From contig CANLTZ010000005.1 of assembly GCA_947494145.1 (NCBI GenBank), forward strand, positions 186,001 through 250,000: a DNA stretch of 64,000 nt, in the 5' to 3' direction. How positions within the stretch are numbered: position 1 is the stretch's first letter; each line of letters begins with the position of its first letter. The DNA comes from an uncultured Jannaschia sp. (GTDB lineage Bacteria; Pseudomonadota; Alphaproteobacteria; Rhodobacterales; Rhodobacteraceae). Position numbers and translations under genes: made by a program. The notes below the pieces were generated by a model. That model saw nothing but the letters and a program-made list of their open reading frames with translations, made no database searches and was not told the origin of the DNA. Shown here one piece after another: positions 1 through 8,956 of this stretch.

Positions 1-1
1 T

Positions 2-841
2 GCCGACCTGATTATCATCGCCAGCGTGGGCTCGGGCCCGACAACGACCACCACCGTCTTGGGCGGGCTTGGCGGCGATGACAATGACACGCTGGATATC
101 GGCCCCTTGCTGGATCAGGGCTTCATCGTTCAGAATTTCTCCCGCCGTCCCGACGTGGGTGGGGATGGCTTTGATTATCGGATCGAGTTGTTCAATCCCG
201 ATACGGGTCAAACCGCCATCATCGGCGCCCACGACATCGAAAACCTGGCGACGCCCATCTGTTTTACCTGTGGCACGATGATCGCGACGGCCCATGGCGA
301 ACGCCCGGTCGAAACCTTGCGCCCCGGGGATCGGATCATTACCCGCGATGACGGCATCCAGCCCCTGGCCTGGGCTGGCGCCCGCCATCTGAGTGCTGCC
401 GAACTGCGCCTGCGGCCGCATCTGCGACCTGTGCGCATCCGTGCGGGCGCGCTGTGCCCCGGCCTGCCCGCGCAGGACATGCTGGTCAGCCCCCAGCACC
501 GGATGCTCGTCGCTGACACGGCGCTGGCGCTGGTTGCTGCCGAGACCGAGGGGCTCGCCGCAGCCAAGCACATGACTGGCTGGGGTGGCATCGAACGCTG
601 CCTGCCTCTGGGCGGCGTCACCTATCGGCATCTGTTGTTTGAGCGGCACCAGATCGTACTGGCCAACGGCACTTGGTCGGAAAGCTTCCAACCGGGGCTG
701 CAATCGCTGCGCGGCTTGGGGGCGGCCCAGCGCCGCGAGATCCTGACGTTGTTCCCGGTTCTAGAGACCGAGCCGGGCCTGGCCAGCTATATCGCCGCAC
801 GCCCCGCACTCAGCCGTCGGGTGGTGGCAGCGATGGGCTGA
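2..841 (+). CDS. Hint-domain protein, 5' end missing (partial)
   Basis: The frame is open to the window edge, so the true start lies upstream; the GTG at 26 is only the first start codon inside the window. About 80 residues in, the sequence CFTCGTMIATAHGERPVE starts a Hint (hedgehog/intein) domain, followed by the RPGDRIITRDDG loop and VSPQHRMLV, the usual second conserved block. Hint proteins of this length are abundant in Rhodobacteraceae and often follow RTX or hemolysin-type calcium-binding segments. The Asp- and Gly-rich residues before the domain (GGLGGDDNDTLD) fit such an arrangement. A self-processing activity is plausible from the family but not shown. It is convergent with yacG, which ends 64 bp away. 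Confidence 0.8.
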   Translation, partial: ADLIIIASVGSGPTTTTTVLGGLGGDDNDTLDIGPLLDQGFIVQNFSRRPDVGGDGFDYRIELFNPDTGQTAIIGAHDIENLATPICFTCGTMIATAHGERPVETLRPGDRIITRDDGIQPLAWAGARHLSAAELRLRPHLRPVRIRAGALCPGLPAQDMLVSPQHRMLVADTALALVAAETEGLAAAKHMTGWGGIERCLPLGGVTYRHLLFERHQIVLANGTWSESFQPGLQSLRGLGAAQRREILTLFPVLETEPGLASYIAARPALSRRVVAAMG

Positions 842-904
842 AGGACCTGCTCGACAGTTCGAACTTGAGCGGGTCCCAAAGCGGCGCGGCTACGTCCCAA
901 GCCT

Positions 905-1084
905 TCAATGCAGCCGCGATTCCCGTGCAATTTCCTCGGTTGCTTCTTCTGCATCTTCGGGCGCGTCCGACGGCACCGAATAGGACCCGTTTAACCACTT
1001 CCCCAAATCCACATCCGCGCAGCGCCGCGAACAGAACGGACGGTACTTCGCGTCGGTGTCTTTTTGGCAAATTGGGCAGCTCAT
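905..1084 (-). CDS. yacG: DNA gyrase inhibitor YacG
   Basis: A 59-residue zinc protein starting [10 protein letters not shown] and containing CxxC and CSRRC, the four-cysteine zinc site of the YacG family. The family binds GyrB and inhibits gyrase in E. coli. The ATG at 1084 was chosen because it overlaps the stop of the upstream RNase E/G-like gene by 4 bp, implying translational coupling; a longer frame extends upstream but has no family similarity. It is the last gene of a minus-strand infA-maf-RNase-yacG group, an arrangement common in Rhodobacteraceae. The C-terminus is acidic and probably unstructured. Confidence 0.9.
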   Translation of the reverse strand: MSCPICQKDTDAKYRPFCSRRCADVDLGKWLNGSYSVPSDAPEDAEEATEEIARESRLH

Positions 1085-2088
1085 AGCAGCTCCTCCAGCG
1101 GGCGCCGCTCGCGGCGGCGGGTCAGTTCGAAATGGCCCAGCGGCGTCCACCCGATCATCGAGGTTTCCACCGGGTCGGCCTTGAGCGCCCCGCGCAGCGC
1201 GCTTTCGAAAACGCGACGATCCTTCTTGGCCATGGGGGCCAGGTCCAGCACGATCTGGCCGCCCAGACCACGCAAGCGCAACTGTCGCGGTAATTCCTTG
1301 GCCAAGGCCAAATTCGCCTTGAGCCCGCCCGCCCCGCCTTCTGGCGTGTTAACGTCGACGGCAACCAAAGCGCGCGTGGGTTCGATGAAGGCGGTGGCTT
1401 GCCCCAGGGAGACATCTGGCAGACGCAACGCCTCGATCAAGTCAGCGGCTTGGTCCCAATCCTCCGAAATTGGTGCCGCAGGCCAATCGCGCCAAGCCAA
1501 GACATGGGCATCGGGCGCGTCCAGCAGCAACTCGGGTCCCTCGCCTGCATCGCCCAGAACCTGTTCGGCCAAGGCCCAGGTCGTTTCCAGGTCATCGGTC
1601 AAGGCGTCCTCATCCGCGGTCTCTGCATTGCTGCGCAAGATGATCCCCAGATCGCCCGGTCCCTTCGGCGCCACGCCGTGGGCAATCTCCAACAGGCGGT
1701 CGCGTTCGTCGTCATCGCGGATCGACCTTGCCACGTTGATGCCCGGGGCGCCGGGCGTGACGATGCAGTAGCGCGATTTGAACAGCACCCGGTCGGTGAC
1801 AGGCACGGCCTTCCCAGGCTCGGCGCTGCCTGTGACCTGCACCAGCATTTCCTGCCCCGGGGCCAGGCCTTTGGCGTTGCGATGCCAACCCGTCAGTCCG
1901 TCGGGCAGCTTCATGAACATGCCGCCCTGGCCCTTCACCGGCCGGTCACAAACCGCACGAAAAATCGCCCCGGGGCCTGGCTGCCCATCGCTGGCATCGA
2001 TCAGCAAATCGTCCAGACGGCCGTCGACCAGCAAAGCCGCCGCCGCGCGGCCGCCAGGCTTACCCAGAATGATTTGCGTGCCCTTCAT
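1081..2088 (-). CDS. Ribonuclease E/G family protein (short form)
   Basis: A 335-residue protein with the RNase E/G catalytic core. AVDVN followed by ARQLRLRxLGG-like sequence ([20 protein letters not shown]) matches the family region containing the two metal-binding aspartates. At 335 residues it is much shorter than RNase E and somewhat shorter than RNase G, and no C-terminal degradosome scaffold is present. The start overlaps the maf stop by 4 bp and the end overlaps yacG by 4 bp, so the three are likely one translationally coupled unit. It probably acts in RNA processing in the cytoplasm; which substrates it cuts cannot be read from the sequence. The RNase E/G zinc-link cysteines were not seen, so a simplified oligomeric state is possible. 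Confidence 0.85.
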   Translation of the reverse strand: MKGTQIILGKPGGRAAAALLVDGRLDDLLIDASDGQPGPGAIFRAVCDRPVKGQGGMFMKLPDGLTGWHRNAKGLAPGQEMLVQVTGSAEPGKAVPVTDRVLFKSRYCIVTPGAPGINVARSIRDDDERDRLLEIAHGVAPKGPGDLGIILRSNAETADEDALTDDLETTWALAEQVLGDAGEGPELLLDAPDAHVLAWRDWPAAPISEDWDQAADLIEALRLPDVSLGQATAFIEPTRALVAVDVNTPEGGAGGLKANLALAKELPRQLRLRGLGGQIVLDLAPMAKKDRRVFESALRGALKADPVETSMIGWTPLGHFELTRRRERRPLEELL

Positions 2089-2654
2089 TTTGCCCAGACC
2101 TCCAGTCCTGCCGCCTGTAACAGGTTCGCTGTTTCATGAAGCGGCAAGCCCACGATCCCGGAATGGCTGCCGTCCATCCAGGCCACAAAGGCCGCAGCGG
2201 GCCCCTGGATGGCGTAGGCGCCCGCCTTGCCCTGCCAATCGCCGGTCGCCAGATAGCCCGCGATTTCCTGATCGGACAAACGTTTGAGCCGGACCGACGA
2301 CACACTTGTCCGCGTCCAGCTTTTACCGCCACACCCCACCGCCACGGCTGTGATCACGCGATGCCTGCGACCCGAGAGCAGGCGCAAGAACGTGTCTGCC
2401 TCGGCTGCATCTTGGGGTTTGCCCAATATCCGCCGGCCCAAGGCAACGGTGGTGTCAGCGCAGAGCACGACGTCATCCGCTGACGCCTCAATCGCGTCGA
2501 GTTTGGCGGATGTGATCCGCTCGCAATAGACGCGCGGCACCTCGCCCTTCCGCGGCGTTTCGTCCACATCAGGTGGGCGCACGGCGTCGGGAACGAGCCC
2601 GAGTGTCGCCAGCAGCTCCAGCCGCCGGGGCGAACCGGAGCCGAGGATAAACAC
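2085..2654 (-). CDS. maf: Maf-family nucleotide pyrophosphatase
   Basis: A 189-residue protein with the Maf N-terminal signature [12 protein letters not shown] and the CADTTVAL motif whose Asp coordinates metal, plus [11 protein letters not shown] near the C-terminus. Maf proteins hydrolyse non-canonical or modified nucleoside triphosphates to monophosphates, a housecleaning role. It begins immediately after the infA stop and its own stop overlaps the RNase E/G-like start, so it is the middle of a compact minus-strand operon. The two Maf subfamilies (dTTP/UTP or m7GTP specific) cannot be told apart with certainty here. Length is normal for the family. Confidence 0.92.
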   Translation of the reverse strand: MFILGSGSPRRLELLATLGLVPDAVRPPDVDETPRKGEVPRVYCERITSAKLDAIEASADDVVLCADTTVALGRRILGKPQDAAEADTFLRLLSGRRHRVITAVAVGCGGKSWTRTSVSSVRLKRLSDQEIAGYLATGDWQGKAGAYAIQGPAAAFVAWMDGSHSGIVGLPLHETANLLQAAGLEVWAK

Positions 2655-2873
2655 TTACTTGAAGCGGTAGTTGATGCGGCCCTTGGTCAGATCGTAGGGC
2701 GTCATTTCAACCTGCACCTTGTCGCCTGCCAGAACGCGAATGCGGTTCTTCCGCATCTTGCCTGCCGTATGCGCGATGATTTCATGGCCGTTCTCGAGTT
2801 CGACCCGGAATGTCGCGTTCGGCAGGAGTTCCTTCACGACGCCGGGGAATTCGAGAAGCTCTTCCTTGGCCAT
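2655..2873 (-). CDS. infA: Translation initiation factor IF-1
   Basis: The 72-residue protein [13 protein letters not shown]... is a canonical IF-1: a single S1/OB fold with [29 protein letters not shown] and the ending [10 protein letters not shown]-1 binds the 30S A site and assists IF-2 and IF-3. It heads the infA-maf-RNase-yacG group. In related genomes infA normally follows the LMW phosphatase gene directly; here a plus-strand module separates the two, so infA must have its own promoter in the 368-bp region upstream. Confidence 0.97.
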   Translation of the reverse strand: MAKEELLEFPGVVKELLPNATFRVELENGHEIIAHTAGKMRKNRIRVLAGDKVQVEMTPYDLTKGRINYRFK

Positions 2874-3241
2874 GATATCTCCTATGGTGGCGTCGCGTGG
2901 GCCGCGACGGATGCCGCTAGATGGTCCCGATTGGCAAATTGTTCAAGTGTTAATGCGTGGCAAGCATTGCGGCAAAATTCACAAGTTGGGGTAGGTTTTG
3001 GGGGTCCGAAACCCAATTCGTACAAAACCCATCTGGTGCCCGTCCGGTTGGCCGACCAAAGCGTTCGCGCCAGGATAAGAGCTGATCCGGTCATGACGGC
3101 ATCGGTCATGTCGCCGGTGTTGTTGTCTTGACTGATACGATCCATCGTCTGAAATGATATCTCTTGCCGCACTGCCATGGCCCATGACAGACAACAGCGT
3201 GTGTGTTTTCGCGAGTTTGAAAAGAATCGGAGCCTCGCCCC
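2874..3241. other. Divergent intergenic region between infA and the DUF4123 gene
   Basis: No convincing gene was found. A 98-codon minus-strand frame (2882-3178) is open but shows no recognisable domain and sits where the infA leader and promoter should be. The region must hold the infA promoter on the minus strand and the start signals of the plus-strand DUF4123 module. Confidence 0.5.
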
Positions 3242-4231
3242 GTGACGGCGCCGCAGATCATTGAATACGTCGTCGATCCCGACGATATCGTTTCCCTAGA
3301 ATTCCGGCTGCCACGGGCGCTTTATGGATTGATCACCGAGCATGATCCGGGCTCGACCTACGCCCTACTGGACTCGGCGGCTTGGTCGGAATGGGGAGCT
3401 GACTTGGAGGATGATCTGGCGGCCACGGGCCTGGAGCCAAGGTCTTTGTTCCAAGGCGCGGCCGAGCAAGAGTTCGCGAAGGTGGCGCCGGTCCTGATCC
3501 CGCTGGATGTGACGACCGAGCAGGCGTCAGACTTCCTGAGGACCCTGCTAAGAGATCGATGGGCGGCCGGTCCGGGACTGCTGATCCAATCCAGGCAATC
3601 GCTGGAAGCGGTTCGCGCGGCCTGCAGGAAAGGAGTCCGGCTGCGCGATGGCGACGGCAGTTGGTACTACAACCGTTACTGGGAACCTGAGTTCTTTCTG
3701 TATTTGGCCTTGATGGCTGGGGAGACCGCATTCTTCCACCATTTTGACGGCGTAGACCGGTTCCTTCTGCCAATTGCCGGGAGCGCCGTCGCTGTGGTGC
3801 CGGATTTCAGAAACGGACCGCGTGTCACGGACGCGGAGGCGCAGGCGGATCTGATCTTCGAGGCCGGTCAGGCGATGGTTGCGAACCGCCATCTGCGGGA
3901 CCTGACCGCCCAGACGCCGCGAGGATTAGGGGCAAACCAGCTTTATGATCTATGGTGGGATGCCTTCGGCCATATGGCGCTGGACTACGATATGCTGAAG
4001 CGATCGGTGGATATCGTGTATACACTGAGCCTCTTCTATCGGGAGGCTTTGACCGACTACCTGAACGACGACATGATCGCGTCGCTGACCGACGCAGAAA
4101 CGGGTCGACAATCGGACCGCTTTCTTCTCCTGTTCGGGTTGTGTGAATTCGCCCGGTTGAACGGCATCCGCCCGGACCGGCTTTGGATGGAAAGAGGAGT
4201 GACGTTTTGGCAGGACCAGCGACACCCGTAA
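3242..4231 (+). CDS. DUF4123 domain protein (type VI secretion effector adaptor-like)
   Basis: A 329-residue protein whose first 190 residues fit the DUF4123 fold: YALLDSAAW near residue 40, LLRDRWAAGPGLLIQS, then WYYNRYWEPEFFLYLAL, resembling the family's conserved R-x-x-D/E-P segment. DUF4123 proteins are chaperone/adaptors that load toxic effectors onto the VgrG/PAAR tip of type Vi secretion systems, and are normally encoded just upstream of the effector they carry. The start is GTG. The next gene overlaps its 3' end and a small exported protein follows, an adaptor-effector-immunity layout. No other T6SS gene is in the window. The module is plus-strand inside a minus-strand housekeeping operon, suggesting insertion. 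Confidence 0.75.
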   Translation: MTAPQIIEYVVDPDDIVSLEFRLPRALYGLITEHDPGSTYALLDSAAWSEWGADLEDDLAATGLEPRSLFQGAAEQEFAKVAPVLIPLDVTTEQASDFLRTLLRDRWAAGPGLLIQSRQSLEAVRAACRKGVRLRDGDGSWYYNRYWEPEFFLYLALMAGETAFFHHFDGVDRFLLPIAGSAVAVVPDFRNGPRVTDAEAQADLIFEAGQAMVANRHLRDLTAQTPRGLGANQLYDLWWDAFGHMALDYDMLKRSVDIVYTLSLFYREALTDYLNDDMIASLTDAETGRQSDRFLLLFGLCEFARLNGIRPDRLWMERGVTFWQDQRHP

Positions 4232-4893
4232 TCGGCTCGGCCACAAACGCCACGCGCGGGGGATCGGCGACCGGGCGGTCGTCGGGCAGCGGGAGCCGGT
4301 CGTCACAGAGCTCGCCCGGCGGGGCTTCGCGCAGTTCGGCGGCGGGCGGGGAAACCGCCCGACGGGTTCAGCGGGTGCGGACGTGCCGGACCTGTCCGCG
4401 TTGGCTCTACGAGACCGGGGCGAAGTATATCGATACAACACTGGGTGTTAGCTACTACCATTTGTTTGTTCGGGCGACCGAACAAAGACTTGGACTTCAA
4501 CCGGTTTTTCGCGCGGGCCCATCGCAGGACGGCAGCCCATCGGTCTTGGGTGTCGTATCAGGCTTCACGGCACCGGATTCCAGCAAGGACCAGGAAGAGG
4601 ACCATGTTCCAGAGACGGGCGATTACGGAACAATCGAAGCGGTCTCGCTGCCGGAATACGTCGCCAGCATCGAGTTCGATCTGCATAATCGTTTCGCGAA
4701 GGTCCGGGAGACCAATGCCAACTACACATCCAGATTCCTGACGTGCATCGTCCTGGTGAACCAGAAGGCCATCAAGTACGAACCTACGGGGCCGAACAGC
4801 AATTCATTTGCGATGACCTGTTTGGCCTATGCGAAGCTGCCGGTACGCAAACCGAATGTCCGTGCGCCGGGGCATGGAATGCGGTTGCTATGA
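4207..4893 (+). CDS. Uncharacterised protein after the DUF4123 adaptor, possibly frameshifted
   Basis: The frame is open from 4183; the TTG at 4207 is preferred because AGAGGAG lies just upstream, overlapping the end of the DUF4123 gene. The first residues (AGPATPVIGSATNATRG) look natural, then come about 45 residues very rich in Ser, Gly and Arg, and then an ordinary-looking segment such as SLPEYVASIEFDLHNRFAKV. In 4263-4450 another plus frame gives a far more protein-like reading (ELARRGFAQFGGGRG, then SALALRDRGEVYRYN) that ends at a stop. A run of five G at 4258-4262 sits at the switch. The gene may be intact, a sequencing-error casualty or a decaying effector. The stop overlaps the next start (ATGA). 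No known domain was recognised. Confidence 0.45.
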   Translation: MAGPATPVIGSATNATRGGSATGRSSGSGSRSSQSSPGGASRSSAAGGETARRVQRVRTCRTCPRWLYETGAKYIDTTLGVSYYHLFVRATEQRLGLQPVFRAGPSQDGSPSVLGVVSGFTAPDSSKDQEEDHVPETGDYGTIEAVSLPEYVASIEFDLHNRFAKVRETNANYTSRFLTCIVLVNQKAIKYEPTGPNSNSFAMTCLAYAKLPVRKPNVRAPGHGMRLL

Positions 4894-5258
4894 CCCCGGC
4901 CATCATTTCCCTGTCCCGGTTTGTCCTTCTCTGCCTGTTTCTTTTCCTTAAAACTGATCGAGGTCCAGTCATGGCTGACCAGCCGGTTATAGCGCTGTCC
5001 GCGGAGATGACGGCCGACGATGCCAAACGGGTCTTCGAGCAGGATTTCATCGGGCGCTCTATCGCCGAGATCGACGAGATCATCGCCGATGATTTCCAGG
5101 TTGCCTACGTGGCGGACGGGACGGCCTACATCCATGTCTCGATCAAAAAACCGGCCTTTCCGGTCGCGACCATCGTGAAGTTCGTCGTCCACGCCGCCTT
5201 CGACAACGGTGTTGCCAGCGAGATCCTGTCGGTGCAGCGGGGCCTGATCGGCCTTTAG
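4890..5258 (+). CDS. Small exported protein, possible immunity partner
   Basis: A 122-residue protein starting MTPAIISLSRFVLLCLFLFL, a hydrophobic N-terminus of signal-peptide type, followed by MADQPVIALSAEMTADDAK as the likely mature start. The ATG at 4890 overlaps the stop of the preceding gene by 4 bp, arguing for coupled translation. A second Met (4971) would give a cytoplasmic form without the signal. Its position last in a DUF4123 module would suit a periplasmic immunity protein, but that is inference; no immunity family was recognised. Its stop overlaps the stop of the convergent LMW phosphatase gene. Confidence 0.65.
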   Translation: MTPAIISLSRFVLLCLFLFLKTDRGPVMADQPVIALSAEMTADDAKRVFEQDFIGRSIAEIDEIIADDFQVAYVADGTAYIHVSIKKPAFPVATIVKFVVHAAFDNGVASEILSVQRGLIGL

Positions 5259-5704
5259 ATGGGGAACCGATCCTTCAGCCTGTCCACGATCTGGTCGCGG
5301 GTCTGGCGATAGCTGGCAAGCTTCTCCTCCCGCGTCTGGCCCAGACCGGTGGGGTCCATGATCGGCCAGTATTCCACCTCGATATGGGCATGGCGGGCCA
5401 GTTCCAGCGCTTGGCGCTGCGACGCCGGCGACAGGGCAACGATCAGATCGAACCCTTCAAGATCGTCCCCCCATTCGCGCATTTCCTCGAAACTGCGCGC
5501 ACGGTGGCGCGACAGTTCCACGCCCAGTTCGTCGCAGACGGCAATGGCAAAGCCGTCGATCTCCAGATCGCTCCTCACCCCCGCCGACTGCACGTAAATG
5601 GCATGGCCATGCATCTTCTTCATCAGCCCTTCCGCCATGGGCGAGCGCACGGAATTGTGGTCGCAACAGAACAGAACCGATTGGGGAAGGGCCACGTCAG
5701 GCAC
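5255..5704 (-). CDS. Low molecular weight phosphotyrosine phosphatase family protein
   Basis: A 149-residue protein with the LMW-PTP/arsenate-reductase P-loop near the N-terminus: VLFCCDHNSVRSPMAEG, where the second Cys, five residues and Arg form the CX5R nucleophile loop. YWPIMDPTG near the C-terminus supplies the DP general-acid motif. It could be a protein phosphatase or an arsenate reductase-like enzyme; the sequence alone does not decide. Its start overlaps the UPF0262 stop by 8 bp, so it belongs to the hisD-UPF0262-LMW-PTP group. Confidence 0.88.
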   Translation of the reverse strand: MPDVALPQSVLFCCDHNSVRSPMAEGLMKKMHGHAIYVQSAGVRSDLEIDGFAIAVCDELGVELSRHRARSFEEMREWGDDLEGFDLIVALSPASQRQALELARHAHIEVEYWPIMDPTGLGQTREEKLASYRQTRDQIVDRLKDRFPI

Positions 5705-6167
5705 CGAAATGCAGCACGCAGATTAAGGTGAAAAGCCGCCGGGCGGTGTCTTTGTCCACCTCGGCCTTGCCCTGCAGCCGTTCCTGCAGGATGCGCCCAC
5801 CTTCGTCGTGGATGCCGCGGCGGGCCATGTCGATTGCTTCGATCTGGCTGGGCGGCAGTTTCTTGACCGCATCGAAGTAGGCTTCGCAGATCTGCCAATA
5901 ATCCTTCACCACCTGCCGAAACGGCCCAAGCGAAAGGTGGATTTCGCCCGCCCGCTCGGTTTCGGTGCGGATGTCAAAGACAAGGCGACGTTCGCGGATG
6001 GCGAGGTCAAGATGGTAGGGGCCGACCGGCGCGTCGGAGGCGGTCAGGGCGAAGCTGTTTTCTTCCAGCAGATCGAAGATCGCCACCGCCCGCTCCTGCT
6101 CGATCTCAGGGGTCGGCGTGGGCAAGTTGCGGTCATCAATCTGGATTTGGGCAATACGGGCAGTCAT
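5697..6167 (-). CDS. UPF0262 family protein
   Basis: A 156-residue protein matching the conserved UPF0262 family of alphaproteobacteria: it begins with a short beta-rich segment (IAQIQIDDRNLP) and contains the DLLEENSFAL and GPFRQVVKDYWQICE blocks. The function is not known. The family is almost always next to hisD and the LMW phosphatase gene in Rhodobacterales, as here, with 149 bp after hisD and an 8-bp overlap with the phosphatase gene. It is probably cytoplasmic, with no signal or membrane segment. Confidence 0.88.
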   Translation of the reverse strand: MTARIAQIQIDDRNLPTPTPEIEQERAVAIFDLLEENSFALTASDAPVGPYHLDLAIRERRLVFDIRTETERAGEIHLSLGPFRQVVKDYWQICEAYFDAVKKLPPSQIEAIDMARRGIHDEGGRILQERLQGKAEVDKDTARRLFTLICVLHFGA

Positions 6168-6316
6168 GGCCGCGACATTGGCCCAAGGCGCGGGTGAGGT
6201 CTAGGCGATGCGCTGCGGCCACAAGACGCCCTGACGCGTCAGCCGGTCTTGCCCAGTTCCCGGACCGGACTCGTGCCCGGTTGGCCAGGAACATGCGCGC
6301 CAGGTAGCCGGTCGCC

Positions 6317-7624
6317 TTATTCCCCGCGGTTCAGCCGATCCAACCGCGCCTGGACCGACAAGCCATGGGCCTGCAACGATTCCGACCCGGCCAGCCGCAC
6401 GGCCGCAGGCCCAATGGCCCGCAGGCTTTCCGGCGTCATCCGCGCCAATGTCGTGCGTTTGAGGAAATCCAGCGTCGACAGCCCAGACGAGAACCGGGCC
6501 GACCGGGCCGTGGGCAGAACATGGTTGGGCCCGCCGACGTAGTCGCCAATGGCCTCGGGCGTCCATTGCCCAAGGAAAATCGCCCCGGCATGGGTAATCT
6601 GTTCGGCCAGAGCCTCCGGGTCGTCCACCGCAAGTTCGAGATGTTCGGGCGCGATACGGTTCGATAGCGCCGCCGCCTCATTCAGGTCGCGCACCGTGAC
6701 GATGGCCCCGAAATCGCGCCAGGACGGACCTGCGATGTCACGGCGTTCCAGGGCTGCCAAATTGCGCTCCACCGCTTCCGCGACGGCCGCGCCCAAAGCC
6801 GCATCGTCGGTGATCAGGATAGATTGCGCGCTCTCGTCATGTTCGGCCTGGCTCAACAAATCGATGGCGATCCAGTCGGGGTCGTTATGGCGGTCCGCGA
6901 TCACCAGAATCTCTGACGGGCCCGCGATCATGTCGATCCCGACACGGCCAAAGACCCGGCGCTTGGCCGCCGCCACGAAGGCGTTGCCCGGCCCGGTGAT
7001 CTTGTCGACCGGCGCTATGGTATCGGTGCCATAGGCCATGGCGGCCACGGCCTGGGCGCCGCCGATGCGGTAAACCTCGTCTATGCCAGAAATCTGCGCG
7101 GCCAACAGCACCAACGGGTTGAGCACACCATCGGGGCTTGGCACGCACATCACCAGCCGCCCGACGCCAGCAACACGGGCAGGGATCGCGTTCATCAGAA
7201 CCGAGGACGGATAGCTCGCCAACCCGCCTGGCACATAGAGCCCGGCGGCATCCACGGGCGTCCAGCGCCAGCCAAGCTTGGCGCCAGTCTCATCTTCCCA
7301 CGCCTCGTCCTCGGGCCGCTGCTTGGCGTGATAAGCCTTGATCCGCTCTGCCGCTTGCTCCAACGCGGCGCGGTCTTCGGCGGTGACCTCCGCCGCTGCA
7401 GCGGCGATTTCCGAATCGGAAATCCGCAACCGGTCCGCCGTCAACTCCAGCCGATCGAACCGGGCGGTCAACTCGATCACGGCCGCGTCGCCCCGCGCGC
7501 GCACATCGGCAATGATGGCGGCCACCGCTTCATCCACGTCCGGCGCATCTTCGCGCTTCATGGTCAGCAGCGCTTGGAAACGCGTCTCGAAATCGGGGGC
7601 GGCGGAGGACAGGAATTGAGGCAT
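6317..7624 (-). CDS. hisD: Histidinol dehydrogenase
   Basis: A 435-residue protein of full family length. Clear HisD features are YVPGGLASYPSSVLMNAIPA, the GGAQAVAAMAYGT block, KITGPGN, IDMIAGPSE, the DLLSQAEHDE segment with Gln/His zinc ligands, and the C-terminal NHVLPT and RFSSGLS motifs. The enzyme oxidises L-histidinol to histidine in two NAD-dependent steps, the last of histidine biosynthesis. It is followed after 149 bp by UPF0262. No other his gene is in the window. Confidence 0.97.
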   Translation of the reverse strand: MPQFLSSAAPDFETRFQALLTMKREDAPDVDEAVAAIIADVRARGDAAVIELTARFDRLELTADRLRISDSEIAAAAAEVTAEDRAALEQAAERIKAYHAKQRPEDEAWEDETGAKLGWRWTPVDAAGLYVPGGLASYPSSVLMNAIPARVAGVGRLVMCVPSPDGVLNPLVLLAAQISGIDEVYRIGGAQAVAAMAYGTDTIAPVDKITGPGNAFVAAAKRRVFGRVGIDMIAGPSEILVIADRHNDPDWIAIDLLSQAEHDESAQSILITDDAALGAAVAEAVERNLAALERRDIAGPSWRDFGAIVTVRDLNEAAALSNRIAPEHLELAVDDPEALAEQITHAGAIFLGQWTPEAIGDYVGGPNHVLPTARSARFSSGLSTLDFLKRTTLARMTPESLRAIGPAAVRLAGSESLQAHGLSVQARLDRLNRGE

Positions 7625-7733
7625 GTCGCGTCCCTAGATCGGTTTGCCCGGAATCGGAAGCCACCTCTGCACCTCGGGCCTACGCCAACTTATTTGGAAC
7701 GAGGTTGCAGAGGCATTCCAAGTCATTGGGCCC

Positions 7734-8243
7734 TCAGATCGGCCGTCGCGCCGCGTCCAGGTTCAACGTCATCAGCAGGTCATCCACCGGCCCCGTCGGC
7801 AGGCGCAGCGCGTCGTGGCGCAGCGCCACCTGTTCAAAGCCGAACCGGCGATAGAATCCAATGGCCCGCACATTGTCGACCGCCACCCAGAGGTCCAACC
7901 AGGTCACCCCGCGAGCCCGGGCCGTTTCGACCAAGGCGCCCATCAGCAGGTCCGCCGCCCCGCTGCCACGTCGCGCGGGCGCCACGTAAAACGGGCCGAC
8001 ATCTGCCCTGTGACGCAGTCTGTCCAACTCCCACAGGTGGAGGCCCGCAAACCCGATCAGCGCCGCGTTGTCGAAGAGGCCGCGCAAGTGCCCCCGCCCG
8101 AGGGACGCCGCCACCTGGTCAGGTTGCAGCGACGCAACTTCTTCATGGGACAACAGAAAAGCCGCCGGATGGGTGCGCGTCGCATCCAACATCAGACCAT
8201 GCCACGCGGCATCGTCTTCTTGTGTCAGCGGGCGAACCTTCAT
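7734..8243 (-). CDS. GNAT-family N-acetyltransferase
   Basis: A 169-residue GNAT fold: the acetyl-CoA loop is visible as YVAPARRGSGAADLLM (R-x-x-G-x-A type), followed by the C-terminal WVAVDNVRAIGFYRRFGFE segment typical of the superfamily. The substrate cannot be inferred. It overlaps the upstream DUF2948 gene by 4 bp and precedes hisD by 109 bp. It is probably a cytoplasmic small-molecule or protein acetyltransferase. Confidence 0.88.
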   Translation of the reverse strand: MKVRPLTQEDDAAWHGLMLDATRTHPAAFLLSHEEVASLQPDQVAASLGRGHLRGLFDNAALIGFAGLHLWELDRLRHRADVGPFYVAPARRGSGAADLLMGALVETARARGVTWLDLWVAVDNVRAIGFYRRFGFEQVALRHDALRLPTGPVDDLLMTLNLDAARRPI

Positions 8244-8704
8244 TCCGGGTGTTCAGGCGCCCGGCCCGATGGCGCCGCATAGCTGCGCGTGACATCCCGC
8301 AGCGTGACGTCCAGGCAGTCGCACCTCGCCTCCGCCACGCCGTCGCCTGCGAAGATCAGTTGCAGCCGGCCCGCCACTTCATCATCGCCTTCCCAAGCCA
8401 CTTGCAACAGCGACAAGACCGTCTCCGCATCGCCCGGCGCGACACCCTGGCCCCGCACAGATGTGACATCCGAAACCGTCAAAAGGGACTGGACCCTTTC
8501 GGGCGTGCGCGTCCCATGCTCCCACCGGAATCGGTTGATCAGCAATGCCAGTTTCCGCTCCGACCGGAGCCAGCGCATATCGGACGCCGAAAGGATCGCA
8601 TCCTGGCACAGGGCCGAAACCACCTTCAAATCCTCCACATCCGTGGCCCAAAGCGCCAGGGGGCGGCCAGCCCCGTCGTGGAAACGCGCATCATCAGCGG
8701 ACAT
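8240..8704 (-). CDS. DUF2948 family protein
   Basis: A protein of 154 residues when started at ATG 8704 (MSADDARFHDGAG), chosen over an upstream in-frame GTG because the family begins near this point. It contains DVEDLKVVSALCQDAI and RFRWEH, typical of DUF2948, an alphaproteobacterial family of unknown function often found near hisD. The stop overlaps the start of the GNAT gene by 4 bp, so the two are probably co-translated. No signal peptide is visible. Confidence 0.85.
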   Translation of the reverse strand: MSADDARFHDGAGRPLALWATDVEDLKVVSALCQDAILSASDMRWLRSERKLALLINRFRWEHGTRTPERVQSLLTVSDVTSVRGQGVAPGDAETVLSLLQVAWEGDDEVAGRLQLIFAGDGVAEARCDCLDVTLRDVTRSYAAPSGRAPEHPE

Positions 8705-8805
8705 TGCAAAAGCCTTTGATTGGCGGGGGTCGGGGGCCGGGTCATGGGCCCCCATAGCCCAGCAGGGGTTAAGAAACGGCTACGGCGGGGTCGGGCAAAT
8801 CTGCA

Positions 8806-8956
8806 TCAGACTTTTCGAGGCGCGGGCGCCCCATCGGCGCTGTCCTTGCCGCCGCCAGACCCCGCCCCATCCTGAGGGACCTGGTCTTCGGTGCGGGCTC
8901 GCTTCTGGGCCTTGCGCCGTGCCATATTGGCCTTAAGCGCAGCCTTCAGCCGATCC

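Noticed and set aside
2882-3178. 98-codon minus-strand frame upstream of infA
   Set aside because: No domain, no convincing ribosome-binding site, and it occupies the place of the infA promoter and leader.
7328-8719. 463-codon plus-strand frame
   Set aside because: It is antisense to hisD, the GNAT gene and DUF2948, all of which have clear family signatures; long antisense frames are common in high-GC DNA.
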